The notes under the pieces are model-generated. The model did no database searches. It worked only from the letters and a program-made list of their open reading frames with translations, and was not told the DNA's origin. 64,000 nt of DNA from Pseudobutyrivibrio sp. YE44 (lineage in GTDB: Bacteria; Bacillota; Clostridia; Lachnospirales; Lachnospiraceae). Positions 42,932 to 52,104 of the stretch are shown piece after piece. Made by a program: the position numbers and the translations under genes. The stretch spans positions 1 to 64,000 of the forward strand of contig NZ_FMXT01000013.1 in NCBI RefSeq assembly GCF_900104335.1, written 5' to 3'. The number at the start of each line of letters is the position of its first letter. The stretch's first letter is position 1.

Positions 42932-44539
42932 ATGTATAGTGTATTTTTAGTCGAGGATGAGATTGTCATCCGCGATGGGTTGAAAGCAAGCTTCCCATGG
43001 GAGCAGCATGGCTTTGCCTATGTTGGTGATGCAGCGGATGGAGAGATGGCATTACCACAGATTAGGCAGACAAAGCCAGATGTTATTATCACAGATATTA
43101 GAATGCCATTTATGGATGGCATTGCGTTGTCTAAAATTATTAAGAAGGAGCTGCCTAATACAAGAATAATTATTATTAGCGGCTTTGATGATTTTTCTTA
43201 TGCCCAGGAGGCTATTGGCATCGGAGTAGATAATTATTTGCTGAAGCCTATTACCAAGGATAAGCTTGGTGAGGTTATGTCTGATGTTAAGAGCAAGCTG
43301 GATAAGGAAAATGAAAAAGATAATTACCTCGAGCAATTCAAAGCAGAAAGTCAAGAGTACGAACAATTCGCAAGAGTAAGATTCTTTAATCAATTAGTGG
43401 GAGGCACCATGTCTGTCTCAGAGGTCTATGAGAAATCTGAGGAGCTGGGGCTTTCTCTTGATGCAACTCATTATAACATGGTGCTTTTGGATTTCACGCC
43501 TATGGATGGTGTGGGATCTGCGCCTAGCTTTTCTAAGCATAGGGCTCGCTTGTCTGAGCAGCTCATGCAATATCTGAAATGCTGTCCTGAATACATAGTT
43601 TTCCATTGGAGTATGGAGGGCTATGCCATTATCGTCAAAGGGGATGAGCATTCCATTGATAGTCTCACAAAAACTTTAATTGAAAATGTGGAGCGTCGTT
43701 GTCTGGTGTACGAGGATGAGATTAATTGGTATCTTGCAGAAAGCGGAACCATTACAAGGATTTCAGAATTCTCCGCAGCCTGCGATAGGGCCAGCAAGCG
43801 ACTGGGGTGTAGGTTTATTAATCCTTCAGGACATATTTTTACAGATAATGATATTGAGGCTATCAAGATTAACAATGAGGAAAGTGAGACTATAGACATA
43901 GATCAAAGACTGGTTACGTTGTTTTTGGAGAATGCTGAGGAATCCGAAATTGATGGATTTTTAGATAATCTTTTAAACAAGCAGACAAAGAATTCCTTGA
44001 AGTCTATTTTGTTTTGCAAGTATTTTGCTATGACCATGTACATGTGTGTGTCTGATTATTTGCGAAAGCTATCCTTGAATCCGGATGTGATTCTTGAAAG
44101 TGATGCCAGAACACAGGTGGAGCGAGTGGAGGAAGATACTGTTCTTCCATTTGTGGCAAAGATGTTTGCAACGGTTATTTCAAAACGTAAAAACGAATTT
44201 GGAAAACAATCAAAGTCACAGCTTTCTGAGGCTATCCGATATGTGGACGAGCATTATTGTGATAGCAATCTGAGCCTGAACGAGGTGGCAAAGGAAGTGA
44301 ACATTTCACCTAGCTATTTGAGCGCAATGTTCTCCAAGGAAAATAAGACCACCTTTGTGGAATATATGACAGCAAAGCGTATGGAGCATGCAAAGCAAAT
44401 GCTTCTTACAACAGGTGAAAAGTCCCAGATTATAGCTGAGCAGGTGGGCTATAAGGATCCTCATTATTTCAGCTATATTTTTAAGAAGACTTACGGACTT
44501 AGTCCAAAGGAGTTTCGTACCAAGGAACGGGGAGCATGA
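42932..44539 (+). CDS. YesN-type response regulator (receiver plus AraC HTH)
   Basis: A 535-residue regulator. The receiver domain (1-120) has acidic VEDE near 7, phospho-Asp in VIITDIRMPFMDG near 55 and LLKP Lys near 104. A long middle linker follows, then an AraC DNA-binding domain (about 430-530, NLSLNEVAKEVNISPSYLS, ending FKKTYGLSPKEFR). Such regulators act with YesM kinases on carbohydrate uptake genes in Firmicutes. The stop overlaps the kinase start by 4 bases. The target is probably the sugar ABC operon at 48320. Confidence 0.9.
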   Translation: MYSVFLVEDEIVIRDGLKASFPWEQHGFAYVGDAADGEMALPQIRQTKPDVIITDIRMPFMDGIALSKIIKKELPNTRIIIISGFDDFSYAQEAIGIGVDNYLLKPITKDKLGEVMSDVKSKLDKENEKDNYLEQFKAESQEYEQFARVRFFNQLVGGTMSVSEVYEKSEELGLSLDATHYNMVLLDFTPMDGVGSAPSFSKHRARLSEQLMQYLKCCPEYIVFHWSMEGYAIIVKGDEHSIDSLTKTLIENVERRCLVYEDEINWYLAESGTITRISEFSAACDRASKRLGCRFINPSGHIFTDNDIEAIKINNEESETIDIDQRLVTLFLENAEESEIDGFLDNLLNKQTKNSLKSILFCKYFAMTMYMCVSDYLRKLSLNPDVILESDARTQVERVEEDTVLPFVAKMFATVISKRKNEFGKQSKSQLSEAIRYVDEHYCDSNLSLNEVAKEVNISPSYLSAMFSKENKTTFVEYMTAKRMEHAKQMLLTTGEKSQIIAEQVGYKDPHYFSYIFKKTYGLSPKEFRTKERGA

Positions 44540-45990
44540 GAAACGTGATTAAAAAGAAGCAAACAATGAGTGTCATGCTGAGGCGTTTGATATCGGTTAT
44601 TCTTGTGCCTATGAGTATAGTTATCGCTGTGCTCATAGGTATTTTAAGCTGGTATGCTTTTCAGTATCAGACGATTCTTGCCAATGTAACAGAGGCTTCG
44701 GCCTTCAACCAGGACTTCAAAAATGTGGTGGACTTGAAGATGTTCTACTATGTTAGTGATAGTGCCTATGCTGATGGCAAGCCTATTGATGAGGTGGAGA
44801 ACGCCAGGAAGCTAGCGGAGGAGCTTTTGGATAACACCACTCAAAAAAAGAGTATGGAAGCCATTACCTCCGTAAGAAACCTGTGTGTTACCTTGGAACA
44901 GAGAATGGATGAGATAGATGATGCTGCCTCCTACGATGAGGGCATGGAGCAGCTGGAGAACAACATCTATATCCTCACTGATTTGATTCAGACCTACATG
45001 TACGATTATCTTTATTATGAATCAGCCTACCTTAGCAGCCTTCAGGAGGAGCTGTCAGAGGAGCTTAGGTATTTGATTCTTGGTACAGTAGGACTGTTTA
45101 TAATAATGACTCTTGCAGTGGCAATTTATACTTCAAACATTACTGAAAGAATCACCCACCCGATTACAAAGCTGGCAAAAAGAGTTGAGGATATTAAGGC
45201 TGGTGATTTTGAGGTGAAGGAAGCGGTGGAAGCAGACTCCATCGAGATTCAAAGTCTGTCAGATGGTTTTGAAGACATGGTTGGTCAGCTGAACAATCTG
45301 ATTCAGGAAAACAAAAAAGCTGAGCGAAGAAAGCGTCATGCAGAGCTGGAGCTTTTGCAGGCCCAGATAAATCCACACTTTTTGTACAATACTTTGGACA
45401 CTATCATCTGGCTTATAGAGGCTGACAAAAAAGAGGATAGCATTCAAATGGTCAGCGCTCTGTCGGATTTCTTTAGATTCTGCCTTAGCCGAGGCCGAGA
45501 TATTATCACCCTTGAGGAGGAGCAGAAGCATGTGCTTAGTTACTTGGCCATTCAAAAGACCAGATACCAGGACCGAATGGATTACGAGGTGCATATTCCT
45601 GCATCCCTTTATGAATATTCTATACCAAAGCTGACACTTCAACCCTTGGTAGAAAACAGTATTTACCATGGCATAAAACTTCAGCGTGAAAAGGGCGTAA
45701 TTCGAGTGGATGCTGTTGATATAGGTGATAAGATTGAGCTTACAGTCAAAGACAATGGTGCCGGAATGACTGAGGCAAGACTCCAGGAAATGCGTGATGC
45801 CATGGAGACAGGAGAGAAGATTGGATTTGGACTTCGAACCGTGCATCAGAGAATGCAGCTTCTATACGGGGATGAATATGGCCTGACCATTTCCAGCACA
45901 GAAGGAGTTGGAACCACAATCACAGCAGTAATACCTAAAGTAAGCCCGAAGGGCTCGGATGAGGTGTTAATATATAGGGAGATAAAATGA
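44536..45990 (+). CDS. YesM-type sensor histidine kinase
   Basis: A 484-residue membrane kinase. Two membrane segments (about 17-40 and 178-203) bracket an extracellular helical sensor, followed by HAMP (about 204-256), the phospho-acceptor motif INPHFLYNTLDTI near 275 and an ATPase domain with LQPLVENSIYHGI and DNGAGM. The His_kinase/YesM subclass typically senses sugars or cell wall products through a periplasmic partner. It overlaps both neighbours by 4 bases, which makes the downstream binding protein a likely sensing partner. Confidence 0.9.
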   Translation: MRNVIKKKQTMSVMLRRLISVILVPMSIVIAVLIGILSWYAFQYQTILANVTEASAFNQDFKNVVDLKMFYYVSDSAYADGKPIDEVENARKLAEELLDNTTQKKSMEAITSVRNLCVTLEQRMDEIDDAASYDEGMEQLENNIYILTDLIQTYMYDYLYYESAYLSSLQEELSEELRYLILGTVGLFIIMTLAVAIYTSNITERITHPITKLAKRVEDIKAGDFEVKEAVEADSIEIQSLSDGFEDMVGQLNNLIQENKKAERRKRHAELELLQAQINPHFLYNTLDTIIWLIEADKKEDSIQMVSALSDFFRFCLSRGRDIITLEEEQKHVLSYLAIQKTRYQDRMDYEVHIPASLYEYSIPKLTLQPLVENSIYHGIKLQREKGVIRVDAVDIGDKIELTVKDNGAGMTEARLQEMRDAMETGEKIGFGLRTVHQRMQLLYGDEYGLTISSTEGVGTTITAVIPKVSPKGSDEVLIYREIK

Positions 45991-47015
45991 AAGTTCATAG
46001 TAAGAAATTAGTTTTAGCAAGCATACTGTTACTTGTCCTAACATTTTTTATTGTTTCCTGTGGTTTAACAGGAAAAAAATCTTCCTCCCTGGACGAAGAT
46101 GAAGAGCAAGACCTAATAGTAGTTGGTTTTTCTCAACCAGGAGCAGAGTCCTCATGGCGAGTTGCCCTTACAGACTCAGTTATGGAAAGCTTCACAGAGG
46201 AAAGAGGCTACAAGCTGATTTACAAGGATGGCAAGTCAAAGCAGGATAATCAAATCAAAGATATTAGAACCTTTATCCAACAGGACGTAGACTATATTGT
46301 GCTTAGTCCTATAGTGGAGACCGGCTGGGATACTGTTTTATCTGAGGCCAAGGCGGCAGGTATTCCAGTGATTATCTGCGACAGAAATGTAGTGGTTGAA
46401 AATGAATCTCTTTACACGGCCTTTGTAGGTTCGGATTTTAAGGCTGAGGGAGATGCAGCTATAGCAGAATTGGAAAGCATGTTATCCTTAGAGGAGGATG
46501 CTTCAAAAGAATTAAACATTGTACATATTCAGGGAACTATTGGTTCTTCTGCGCAGCTTGGTCGAAGCGGCGCTTTGGAACGAGCTCTTGAAAAACATCC
46601 TGACTGGAAGGTAACCTACGAAGCCTGTGGCGAGTTCACAAAGGCCAAGGGGCGAGAAATCATGACCACAGCTTTGGAGGAAGTTGGTCCAGAAAACATA
46701 GATGTAATATATTGTGAGAATGACGAAGAAGCCTACGGAGCAATTGCAGCCATGAATGAGGCTGGAGTTTCCTATGGAAGTGATTCGGGGATAAAGGTGA
46801 TTTCCTTTGATGCTATGAACACAGCACTTGTGATGTGCATGGAGGGTCAGATAAGTGTGGAGGTGGAGTGTAATCCTCTCCAGGGCCCATATATTTATAA
46901 GCTAATCAGTCGATTGGAAAAAGGCGAGGCTGTTCCAAAGATAACTTATGTTAAGGAACAGCACTTCACCAAGGATAATCTGACAGCACAGTTTATAGAG
47001 AAAAGAAAGTTTTAA
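45987..47015 (+). CDS. Periplasmic sugar-binding lipoprotein in a sensor operon
   Basis: A 342-residue lipoprotein (lipobox IVSC near residue 26) of the LacI-type sugar-binding family. GFSQPGAESSWRVALTDSV, FIQQDVDYIVLSPIVETGWDTV and IGSSAQLGRSGA correspond position by position to the transporter receptor at 48320, so they are paralogues. It is coupled to the kinase gene (4-base overlap), not to a permease. I infer that it presents the sugar to the kinase. Its transcript ends in a hairpin inside the facing gntR gene. Confidence 0.85.
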   Translation: MKVHSKKLVLASILLLVLTFFIVSCGLTGKKSSSLDEDEEQDLIVVGFSQPGAESSWRVALTDSVMESFTEERGYKLIYKDGKSKQDNQIKDIRTFIQQDVDYIVLSPIVETGWDTVLSEAKAAGIPVIICDRNVVVENESLYTAFVGSDFKAEGDAAIAELESMLSLEEDASKELNIVHIQGTIGSSAQLGRSGALERALEKHPDWKVTYEACGEFTKAKGREIMTTALEEVGPENIDVIYCENDEEAYGAIAAMNEAGVSYGSDSGIKVISFDAMNTALVMCMEGQISVEVECNPLQGPYIYKLISRLEKGEAVPKITYVKEQHFTKDNLTAQFIEKRKF

Positions 47016-47978
47016 TTATTTATAGGGAATGGTAACAGATGAACTGTTGCCATTCTTTTTTATTTCTAAGAAAAGCTTTGCGGCTTCCTTACCCATATCC
47101 TTTGTAGGAGATAAGGTGGATTTGTATAAAGGATATGCCCCGTCAGTGTTTATAGTGGAATCGTCCACGTATACCACAGACACAGTTTCGTAGGCGTACT
47201 TCAAAAATCGATTGATGGAGCTGGAGCTTCTGCTGGTGCAACCTTGAGGGTCCACGGAGTTAATCCAAAGAAAACAACCATCATTGATAGTAAGGCCAGC
47301 GTCCCTAATGGCATCCACGAAACCTGAGAAGGAACAGATGGAGGAGTAACGATCGTGTACAAAAATTCCACCTATTTTTTTATGCCCAGAATTTATAAAG
47401 CTTCTGGCCATCTGATAGCCCTTGCTGTAGTCATCGGCAGAGATGACAGCTGGATTGTAGATACCCACTGGAGCTGTATTTATAAAAACAATAGGAGTTT
47501 TTCTTTTTAACAGTAGCTGAAGCAAATCACAGTTTGTGGAAGGTCTGCCGCTTAGGGCAGGAGCAATAATCAATCCGCCGTAAAGGTCATTTATCATAGA
47601 TGAAAGGACAGTACGCTCTTCTGAAAGATGGTTCTTACTTTCGTGAACCTCTGGAGTGAGTCCTTCCTTTAAAAGCTTGGCAGTCAGGTTTTCTATTAGG
47701 ATAGAGTAGTAAGGATTTTTCTTGAAGGGCACTAGGATAACCACAATCTTCTTTTTGGAGGTATCGCTTTTGGAGATGACTGTGTTGGCACTACCCCAGT
47801 GTTTATTGATAATACCTTCCTCAGATAACATCTGAAGAGCTTGCCTTACGGTGGAACGACTGACCTGATACATGTCAGCCAGCTGTACCTCTGTAGGAAG
47901 CTTTGAGCCAATTGGATAGGTGCCTTTTAGAATTTCATTGTTGATAGTTTCTTTTAGTTGAATATATTTTGGAACCAT
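47016..47978 (-). CDS. GntR-type regulator with LacI-like ligand domain (AraR-like)
   Basis: A 320-residue repressor. Residues 1-70 are a GntR winged helix (YPIGSKLPTEVQLADMYQVSRSTVRQAL). Residues about 73-320 are a LacI-type sugar-binding domain (VVILVPFKKNPYYSILIENL, then VVYVDDSTINTDGAYP). This fusion is that of AraR. It is divergent from the sugar ABC operon and convergent with the sensor operon, with stop codons touching. It likely controls the 342-base divergent region containing repeated TTGGTAT half-sites. Confidence 0.88.
   Translation of the reverse strand: MVPKYIQLKETINNEILKGTYPIGSKLPTEVQLADMYQVSRSTVRQALQMLSEEGIINKHWGSANTVISKSDTSKKKIVVILVPFKKNPYYSILIENLTAKLLKEGLTPEVHESKNHLSEERTVLSSMINDLYGGLIIAPALSGRPSTNCDLLQLLLKRKTPIVFINTAPVGIYNPAVISADDYSKGYQMARSFINSGHKKIGGIFVHDRYSSICSFSGFVDAIRDAGLTINDGCFLWINSVDPQGCTSRSSSSINRFLKYAYETVSVVYVDDSTINTDGAYPLYKSTLSPTKDMGKEAAKLFLEIKKNGNSSSVTIPYK
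47027..47062 (+). terminator. Terminator of the sensor operon inside gntR
   Basis: GAATGGTAACAG / CTGTTGCCATTC stem followed by T7. It lies within the last codons of the minus-strand regulator gene. Confidence 0.8.
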
Positions 47979-48044
47979 AAAATAATTCCCCCTAATACAA
48001 AATGTTCCCTATACACTACCAAAATTTTAACATAGACTCACTAA

Positions 48045-48190
48045 AATTGGTATGAAATTTATCTAAATACAATACATACCAATCGTAATATTTCTAACCT
48101 ATCTATCAAAAATATTTACCCCTGAAAACGTGAAATACATACCCTGTAAGAAATTGGTATGTGAAATTTTTAGAATGAGAAAATTGGTAT
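48045..48190. promoter_or_regulatory. Four TTGGTAT operator-like half-sites
   Basis: AATTGGTATG at 48045-48054, the inverted CATACCAAT at 48075-48083, AATTGGTATG at 48152-48161 and AATTGGTAT at 48182-48190. Members of each pair start 30 bases apart, three helical turns. This 342-base divergent gap otherwise holds only promoters and a small hairpin (48278-48295, GCCAGG/CCTGGC). Candidates to bind are the GntR-LacI regulator or the AraC-type regulator. Confidence 0.6.
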
Positions 48191-48319
48191 CATCCAAAAG
48201 TTAGAACCGTGTTTTTTTAGGGTGATTTCATTGTTGTAAAAAAATCACAATGATAAATTAAATTTAGAAAACAAAGGGCCAGGGGGGGACCTGGCAAGGA
48301 GAAGGAAGGAGAAAACCTT

Positions 48320-49420
48320 ATGAAAAAAAGATTAGTAGCAGGAATGCTCGTAAGCCTTATGGCTGTATCAATGGTAGCTTGTGGTAGCTCAGATACAGGA
48401 GCAGCAGACACAGGAGATTCATCAGCAGAGACAACTGACGCTGGAAGCTCAGACACAGCAGCGGATTCTGGAGAGAAGATCATCGTTGGTTTCGCTCAGG
48501 TTGGTCACGAATCTGATTGGCGTACAGCTTCAACAAACTCAGTTCAGGAAGCTTTCTCAGAGGCTAACGGATATGACCTTGAGTTCGTTGATTGCGATAA
48601 TGATTCTGCAAAGCAGATCGAAGCAGTTAGACAGTTCATCCAGGATGATGTTGATTACATCGTAATCGATCCTATCGTTTCAACAGGTTGGGATACAGTT
48701 CTTACAGAGTGCGAGGACGCAGGTATTCCTGTAATCGTAATCGATAGAACAATCGAAGATTCAGATAAGTATGTTTCATGGGTTGGTTCAGAGTTCATGA
48801 ACGAAGGTCTTGCATCAGGTGCTTGGTTAAAGGCTTATGCAGAGGCTAAGGGAATCACAGATCTTAACATCCTTGTTATTGAAGGTTCTAATGGTTCTTC
48901 AGCTCAGATTGGACGTACAGATGGTTTCAAGAAGTATGCTGATCAGGAAGGATGGACAATCCTTGATTCTCAGGATGGCGACTTCACACAGGATGGTGGA
49001 CAGCAGGTTATGGAATCATACTGCAAGTCATATGAAGGTAAGTTCAACGTAGTTGTTTGCCAGAATGATAACGAAGCTTTCGGTGCTATGGATGCTATGA
49101 AGGCAGCTGGTGTTTCTTATGGTGTTGACAAGGACGTAATCCTTATTTCCTTCGACGCTTGCAAGGCTGGTCTTGAGTATGTTCAGTCAGGCGACATCAA
49201 CGCAGACTTCATGTGCTACCCACTTCAGGGTTCTTACTGTGCAGACATCATCCAGGCACTTAAGAAGGGTGAAGATGTTCAGAAGCAGACATTCATGACA
49301 GAGCCATGGTATGTTGCAGAAGATATCCTTAAGTCAATCACATACACAAACAATGCAGGCAAGGAAGTTACAGAAGACCTTATCCAGGTTACAGACGCAG
49401 CATCACAGGCTTCATACTAA
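48320..49420 (+). CDS. ytfQ: Sugar ABC transporter binding lipoprotein (YtfQ-like)
   Basis: A 366-residue lipoprotein. The lipobox is VACG (Cys near 21), followed by a Ser/Thr/Asp-rich linker and the binding domain (VGFAQVGHESDWRTASTNSV; DPIVSTGWDTVL; GSNGSSAQIGRTDGF). These match YtfQ, the galactofuranose receptor of E. coli; in a plant-fibre degrader arabinofuranose or another furanose is equally plausible. The ribosome site AAGGAGAAAA is strong. A perfect terminator after it should make it the most abundant product of the operon. Confidence 0.87.
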   Translation: MKKRLVAGMLVSLMAVSMVACGSSDTGAADTGDSSAETTDAGSSDTAADSGEKIIVGFAQVGHESDWRTASTNSVQEAFSEANGYDLEFVDCDNDSAKQIEAVRQFIQDDVDYIVIDPIVSTGWDTVLTECEDAGIPVIVIDRTIEDSDKYVSWVGSEFMNEGLASGAWLKAYAEAKGITDLNILVIEGSNGSSAQIGRTDGFKKYADQEGWTILDSQDGDFTQDGGQQVMESYCKSYEGKFNVVVCQNDNEAFGAMDAMKAAGVSYGVDKDVILISFDACKAGLEYVQSGDINADFMCYPLQGSYCADIIQALKKGEDVQKQTFMTEPWYVAEDILKSITYTNNAGKEVTEDLIQVTDAASQASY

Positions 49421-49440
49421 ATCGTATATACGTATCACTC

Positions 49441-49469
49441 AGGGGAAGGAAATTTCCTTCCCCTTTTAT
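49441..49469 (+). terminator. Perfect palindromic terminator after ytfQ
   Basis: AGGGGAAGGAAA / TTTCCTTCCCCT, 24 bases with no mismatch, followed by TTTATT. It probably acts as a partial terminator, since the ABC genes follow. Confidence 0.85.
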
Positions 49470-49516
49470 TAAGTAAGGTGGCTAGAAGAAGTTGATGAGC
49501 GCTAGGAGGAGAGAAT

Positions 49517-51031
49517 ATGGATGAAAATTTACTTATCACAATGCGGGACATATCCAAATCCTTTCCGGGTGTAAAAGCATTAGACCATGCACAATTCACT
49601 CTCAGAAAGGGAGAGATACATGCTCTAATGGGGGAAAATGGTGCAGGAAAATCTACTCTTATTAAAGTATTAACAGGTGTTTATTCTCTGGATGCTGGAG
49701 AAATCCATGTGGCTGGTATAGATGGCCCTGTTGTAAACCATTCTACCTTGGAGGCCCAGGAAAAGGGAATCGCCACAGTTTACCAGGAGGTAAACCTTTG
49801 CCCTAACTTAACAGTGGCAGAAAACTTGTTTATTGGCCGTGAGCCAAAGACAAAAATAGGAACCATCGACTGGCGTAAGATGAACAAACGCGCCAAGGAA
49901 ATAATGGATGGTTTGGATATTAAAATTGATGTAACTATTGCACTTGAAAATTATTCTCTTGCGATTCAGCAGATGATAGCAATTGCAAGAGCTGTAGATA
50001 TGGATTGTAAGGTTCTTATCCTTGATGAGCCAACTTCATCACTTGACGATAACGAAGTAGAAAAGCTCTTCAAGGTTATGAGAGACCTGAAAGCAAAGGG
50101 AGTTGGAATAGTATTTGTAACACATTTCTTGGAGCAGGTATACGCAGTGTGCGACACAATCACTGTACTTAGAAATGGCGAGTTTGCTGGCGAGTACTCA
50201 GTAGAGGAAATGCCAAGAGTTAAACTTGTTGCTGCTATGCTTGGAAAAGATTTTGATGATTTAGCATCTATCAAAAAGGAGGGTAATAGCAGTGTATCAG
50301 ATGAATTGGTTGTGGAAGCATCCAACCTCAGTCATAAGGGTACTATCAAACCTTTTGACTTTAAGATTAGGAAGGGTGAAGTTGTTGGTGTTACTGGCCT
50401 TCTTGGTTCTGGTCGCTCAGAGATGGTTCGTTGCATCTATGGTGCGGATAAAGCTCAAACTGGCACTTTAAAGGTGAAGGGAAAGGCTCTTAATGTAAAA
50501 GAACCACTGGATGCCATTAAAGCTGGAATGGGATATTTGCCAGATGATAGAAAAGCTGATGGATGTATTGGTGATCTTTCAGTTAGGGAGAATATTATCT
50601 TGGCCCTTCAGGCAAGAAATGGAATGTTCAAGAAGATTCCACTTTCAAAGCAAAATGAAATTGCTGATAAGTTCATAGAGATGTTGCAAATAAAAACCGC
50701 CTCTAGAGAGACTCCAATCAATCAGCTCTCAGGTGGTAATCAACAAAAGGTTATTTTGGCCAGATGGTTATGCACACATCCTGATTTCCTTATTTTGGAT
50801 GAGCCAACCAGAGGTATCGACATTGGTACAAAGACTGAATTCCAGAAGCTGGCTTTAAAGTTTGCGGAGGAAGAGGGTATGAGTATCGTATTTATTTCTT
50901 CTGAAATTGAAGAGATGCTTCGTACCTGCACCAGAATGTATGTAATGCGCGATGGGGCTCAGGTAGGAGAAATTTCTGGCGACATGACTCAGGAATCTGT
51001 CATGGCTGCCATTGCAGGAGGTGGAGAATAA
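49517..51031 (+). CDS. ytfR: Sugar ABC transporter ATPase (YtfR-like, double domain)
   Basis: A 504-residue protein with two ABC domains. The first has Walker A GENGAGKSTL near 38 and Walker B VLILDEPTSSLD near 167. The second has GLLGSGRSE near 302 in place of a standard Walker A, the signature LSGGNQQKVILARWL near 405 and FLILDEPTRGIDIG near 425. The degenerate second site is normal for RbsA/YtfR-type sugar ATPases. The stop overlaps the permease start by one base. Confidence 0.9.
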   Translation: MDENLLITMRDISKSFPGVKALDHAQFTLRKGEIHALMGENGAGKSTLIKVLTGVYSLDAGEIHVAGIDGPVVNHSTLEAQEKGIATVYQEVNLCPNLTVAENLFIGREPKTKIGTIDWRKMNKRAKEIMDGLDIKIDVTIALENYSLAIQQMIAIARAVDMDCKVLILDEPTSSLDDNEVEKLFKVMRDLKAKGVGIVFVTHFLEQVYAVCDTITVLRNGEFAGEYSVEEMPRVKLVAAMLGKDFDDLASIKKEGNSSVSDELVVEASNLSHKGTIKPFDFKIRKGEVVGVTGLLGSGRSEMVRCIYGADKAQTGTLKVKGKALNVKEPLDAIKAGMGYLPDDRKADGCIGDLSVRENIILALQARNGMFKKIPLSKQNEIADKFIEMLQIKTASRETPINQLSGGNQQKVILARWLCTHPDFLILDEPTRGIDIGTKTEFQKLALKFAEEEGMSIVFISSEIEEMLRTCTRMYVMRDGAQVGEISGDMTQESVMAAIAGGGE

Positions 51032-52104
51032 TGATGGAAAATTTTAAGAAGCTTACAAAGAAACCACTGTTCCTACCAATCTTTTGTATGATTTTGGTTT
51101 TACTGATTAATTTGATTAAGTCACCAGCTTTCTTTTCAATCAGTATTAACAATGGTGTTTTATATGGACGTTTAATTGATATTTTGAACCGTGGATCTGA
51201 GATTGCAATCCTTGCAGTTGGTCAGACCTTGGTTGTAGCTGTATCAGCAGGTACAGATATTTCTGTTGGTTCAGTAATGTCACTTTCAGCTTGTAGCTGC
51301 TGTATGCTCCTGGCTGGATATGGAAACAACTCAGTTTCAGTACTGGCAGTTCCAATGATTGTTGGTATGCTTTTCGGCGTATTCATGGGCGGCTTGAGTG
51401 GTGCAATGAACGGTGCACTTGTGGCAAAGCTAAAGATTCAGCCAATGGTTGCAACCTTGATTTTGTTTACAGCAGCTCGTGCCATCGGCTTGCTCCTTTG
51501 TAATAACCAGATTACGTATATACGATATGAGCCATACAAGTATCTAGGAAATTTCCTTCCAGGAAATCCAATTCCTACACCTGTATTTGTGGCTGCAATC
51601 GTAATTGCTATTGTGGCAGTACTTCTTAAAAAGACTGCTCTGGGACTTTACATTCAGTCTGTAGGTATCAACAGCAGAGCAGCAAGAATTTCAGGAATTA
51701 ACTCTGATGTTATTTGCTTTATCTGCTATGTGATTTGTGGTGTTTGTGCTGGTATTGCTGGTATTGTAGCTTCTTCAAGAATTTACTCAGCAGACTCAAA
51801 CAACATCGGTCTTAACTATGAGCTTGATGCCATCTTAGCAGTTGCTCTTGGTGGTAACTCTCTTGGTGGTGGTAAGTTTAATCTTGCAGGTTCAATCATC
51901 GGTGCTTATACAATTCAGGCTATTACAACAACCCTTCTTGCTATGGGTGTTTCAACTGATAAGGCACCAGTGTTTAAGGCAATTATCGTTATAATTATCG
52001 TAGTTGTGCAGGCTCCAGCCTTTAAGGCATATATGGCAGCAAGAAAAGCTCAGAGAGCATCAAAGGCTCCTGAGGCTGCTACACCAGTAAAGGAGGTTGC
52101 ATAA
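51031..52104 (+). CDS. ytfT: Sugar ABC transporter permease (YtfT-like)
   Basis: A 357-residue permease with eight or nine membrane segments. RbsC/YtfT family motifs are VSAGTDISVGSVMSLSACS near 72 and the ATPase-contact region GINSRAARISGINSDVICF near 210, followed by AVALGGNSLGGGKFNLAGS. It forms a heterodimeric channel with the next protein. Overlaps of one base at both ends show tight coupling. The tail after residue 330 is Ala/Lys-rich. Confidence 0.88.
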   Translation: MMENFKKLTKKPLFLPIFCMILVLLINLIKSPAFFSISINNGVLYGRLIDILNRGSEIAILAVGQTLVVAVSAGTDISVGSVMSLSACSCCMLLAGYGNNSVSVLAVPMIVGMLFGVFMGGLSGAMNGALVAKLKIQPMVATLILFTAARAIGLLLCNNQITYIRYEPYKYLGNFLPGNPIPTPVFVAAIVIAIVAVLLKKTALGLYIQSVGINSRAARISGINSDVICFICYVICGVCAGIAGIVASSRIYSADSNNIGLNYELDAILAVALGGNSLGGGKFNLAGSIIGAYTIQAITTTLLAMGVSTDKAPVFKAIIVIIIVVVQAPAFKAYMAARKAQRASKAPEAATPVKEVA

